From assembly GCF_003096675.1 (NCBI RefSeq), contig NZ_QEKW01000001.1, forward strand, positions 310,001-374,000: a stretch of 64,000 nt of DNA. The letters run 5' to 3'. The notes beneath the pieces are model-generated. The model was given only the letters and a program-made list of their open reading frames with translations. It did not search any database and was not told where the DNA came from. The position numbers were made by a program, and so were the translations under genes. Below are positions 63,766-64,000 of this stretch, piece after piece. Position 1 is the first letter of the stretch; each line of letters begins with the position of its first letter. Origin of the DNA: Actinomycetospora cinnamomea. Its GTDB lineage: Bacteria; Actinomycetota; Actinomycetes; Mycobacteriales; Pseudonocardiaceae.

Positions 63766-64000
63766 TCCGCGGAGCCGGTGACCTTGGCCAGCTCCTCGTT
63801 GAAGCGGGCCTGCTTGTCGACCTTCTCGGGCTGCGGCTGGAGCTTGCCCTCGGCGCCCGGGAGGCCCTTGAACTTCTGCCAGTCGCCGGTGACCTTCAGC
63901 AGGCCGTGCACCGGCTCGGTCGGGATCGCCCCGACGCCCAGCCAGTACTGCGCGCGCTCCGAGTCGATCTTGATGACGCTCGGCTGGTTCTTCGGGTGGT
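63762..64000 (-). CDS. rpsP: 30S ribosomal protein S16, 5' end outside window
   Basis: The minus-strand frame enters at base 64000 and ends at the TGA 63762-63764. Visible are [30 protein letters not shown] and [19 protein letters not shown], unmistakable S16 sequence, followed by a Lys/Glu-rich actinobacterial C-terminal tail ([20 protein letters not shown]). The N-terminal part lies beyond the window. First gene of the rpsP-khpA-rimM series. Confidence 0.95.
   Translation of the reverse strand, partial: HPKNQPSVIKIDSERAQYWLGVGAIPTEPVHGLLKVTGDWQKFKGLPGAEGKLQPQPEKVDKQARFNEELAKVTGSAE

Overview
The window is a very G+C-rich actinobacterial chromosome segment (roughly three quarters G+C by eye, with strong GC3 bias). 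Mycothione reductase, a deazaflavin (F420-type) nitroreductase, an Eis-like acetyltransferase, DUF3054, DUF2631 and DUF2469 proteins and a WhiG-type sporulation sigma factor together point to Pseudonocardiaceae (Pseudonocardia/Actinomycetospora-like). The genus is an inference. The gene order follows the well-known Mycobacterium tuberculosis stretch Rv2845c-Rv2909c (proS, cob genes, mtr, mapB, ispG-rip1-dxr, rlmN, cdsA-frr-pyrH-tsf-rpsB, M23 peptidase, xerC, dprA, comM, yraN, DUF2469, rnhB, lepB, rplS, trmD, rimM, khpA, rpsP) with several accessory blocks inserted.

Layout. 1-11 kb: end of an MFS pump gene, then a minus-strand series of proS, a membrane-anchored Arg/Glu coiled-coil protein, an MshC/CysS-like ligase coupled to a LapA-type membrane protein, and a late cobalamin block (cobE/CbiG-C, an alpha/beta hydrolase, cobB, cobO, fused Mg/Co-chelatase). 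11-21.5 kb: a small membrane protein, a secreted trypsin-like protease, mycothione reductase, a TAP-type peptidase, a DrrAB-like ABC exporter with divergent TetR and twin operators, a four-repeat disordered protein, a second TetR divergent from a deazaflavin nitroreductase, and a saccharopine-dehydrogenase-like reductase. 21.5-33.7 kb: cobQ, PPOX protein, a RibD-like protein with inverted domain order, map, DUF3054, GNAT, S9 peptidase, ispG, rip1, dxr, DUF2631. 33.7-39.3 kb: CoA-disulfide-reductase-like enzyme, stand-alone LigD-type polymerase, Eis-like protein, rlmN and a membrane protein. 39.3-45.8 kb: an inserted five-gene one-carbon operon (DmdA/GcvT-like methyltransferase, MTHFR, a flavin dehydrogenase with GcvT domain, etfB, etfA) headed by two adjacent 17-bp palindromes. 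45.9-64 kb: a methyltransferase and the translation/lipid/division housekeeping block ending in a truncated rpsP.

How the genes work together. The one-carbon operon is internally complete for folate-linked demethylation: a THF methyltransferase, a flavoprotein demethylating dehydrogenase, an electron-transfer flavoprotein to take its electrons, and MTHFR to oxidise or reduce the C1 unit. Its substrate cannot be read from the sequence. It is the best candidate here for an undescribed catabolic system. Two TetR/target pairs carry clear operator palindromes. Many neighbouring genes share ATGA/GTGA/TTGA stop-start overlaps, so translational coupling is widespread. Several genes carry a TAnnnT box exactly six bases before the start codon, the signature of leaderless transcripts. 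No tRNA, rRNA, CRISPR array, insertion sequence or cobalamin riboswitch was recognised.
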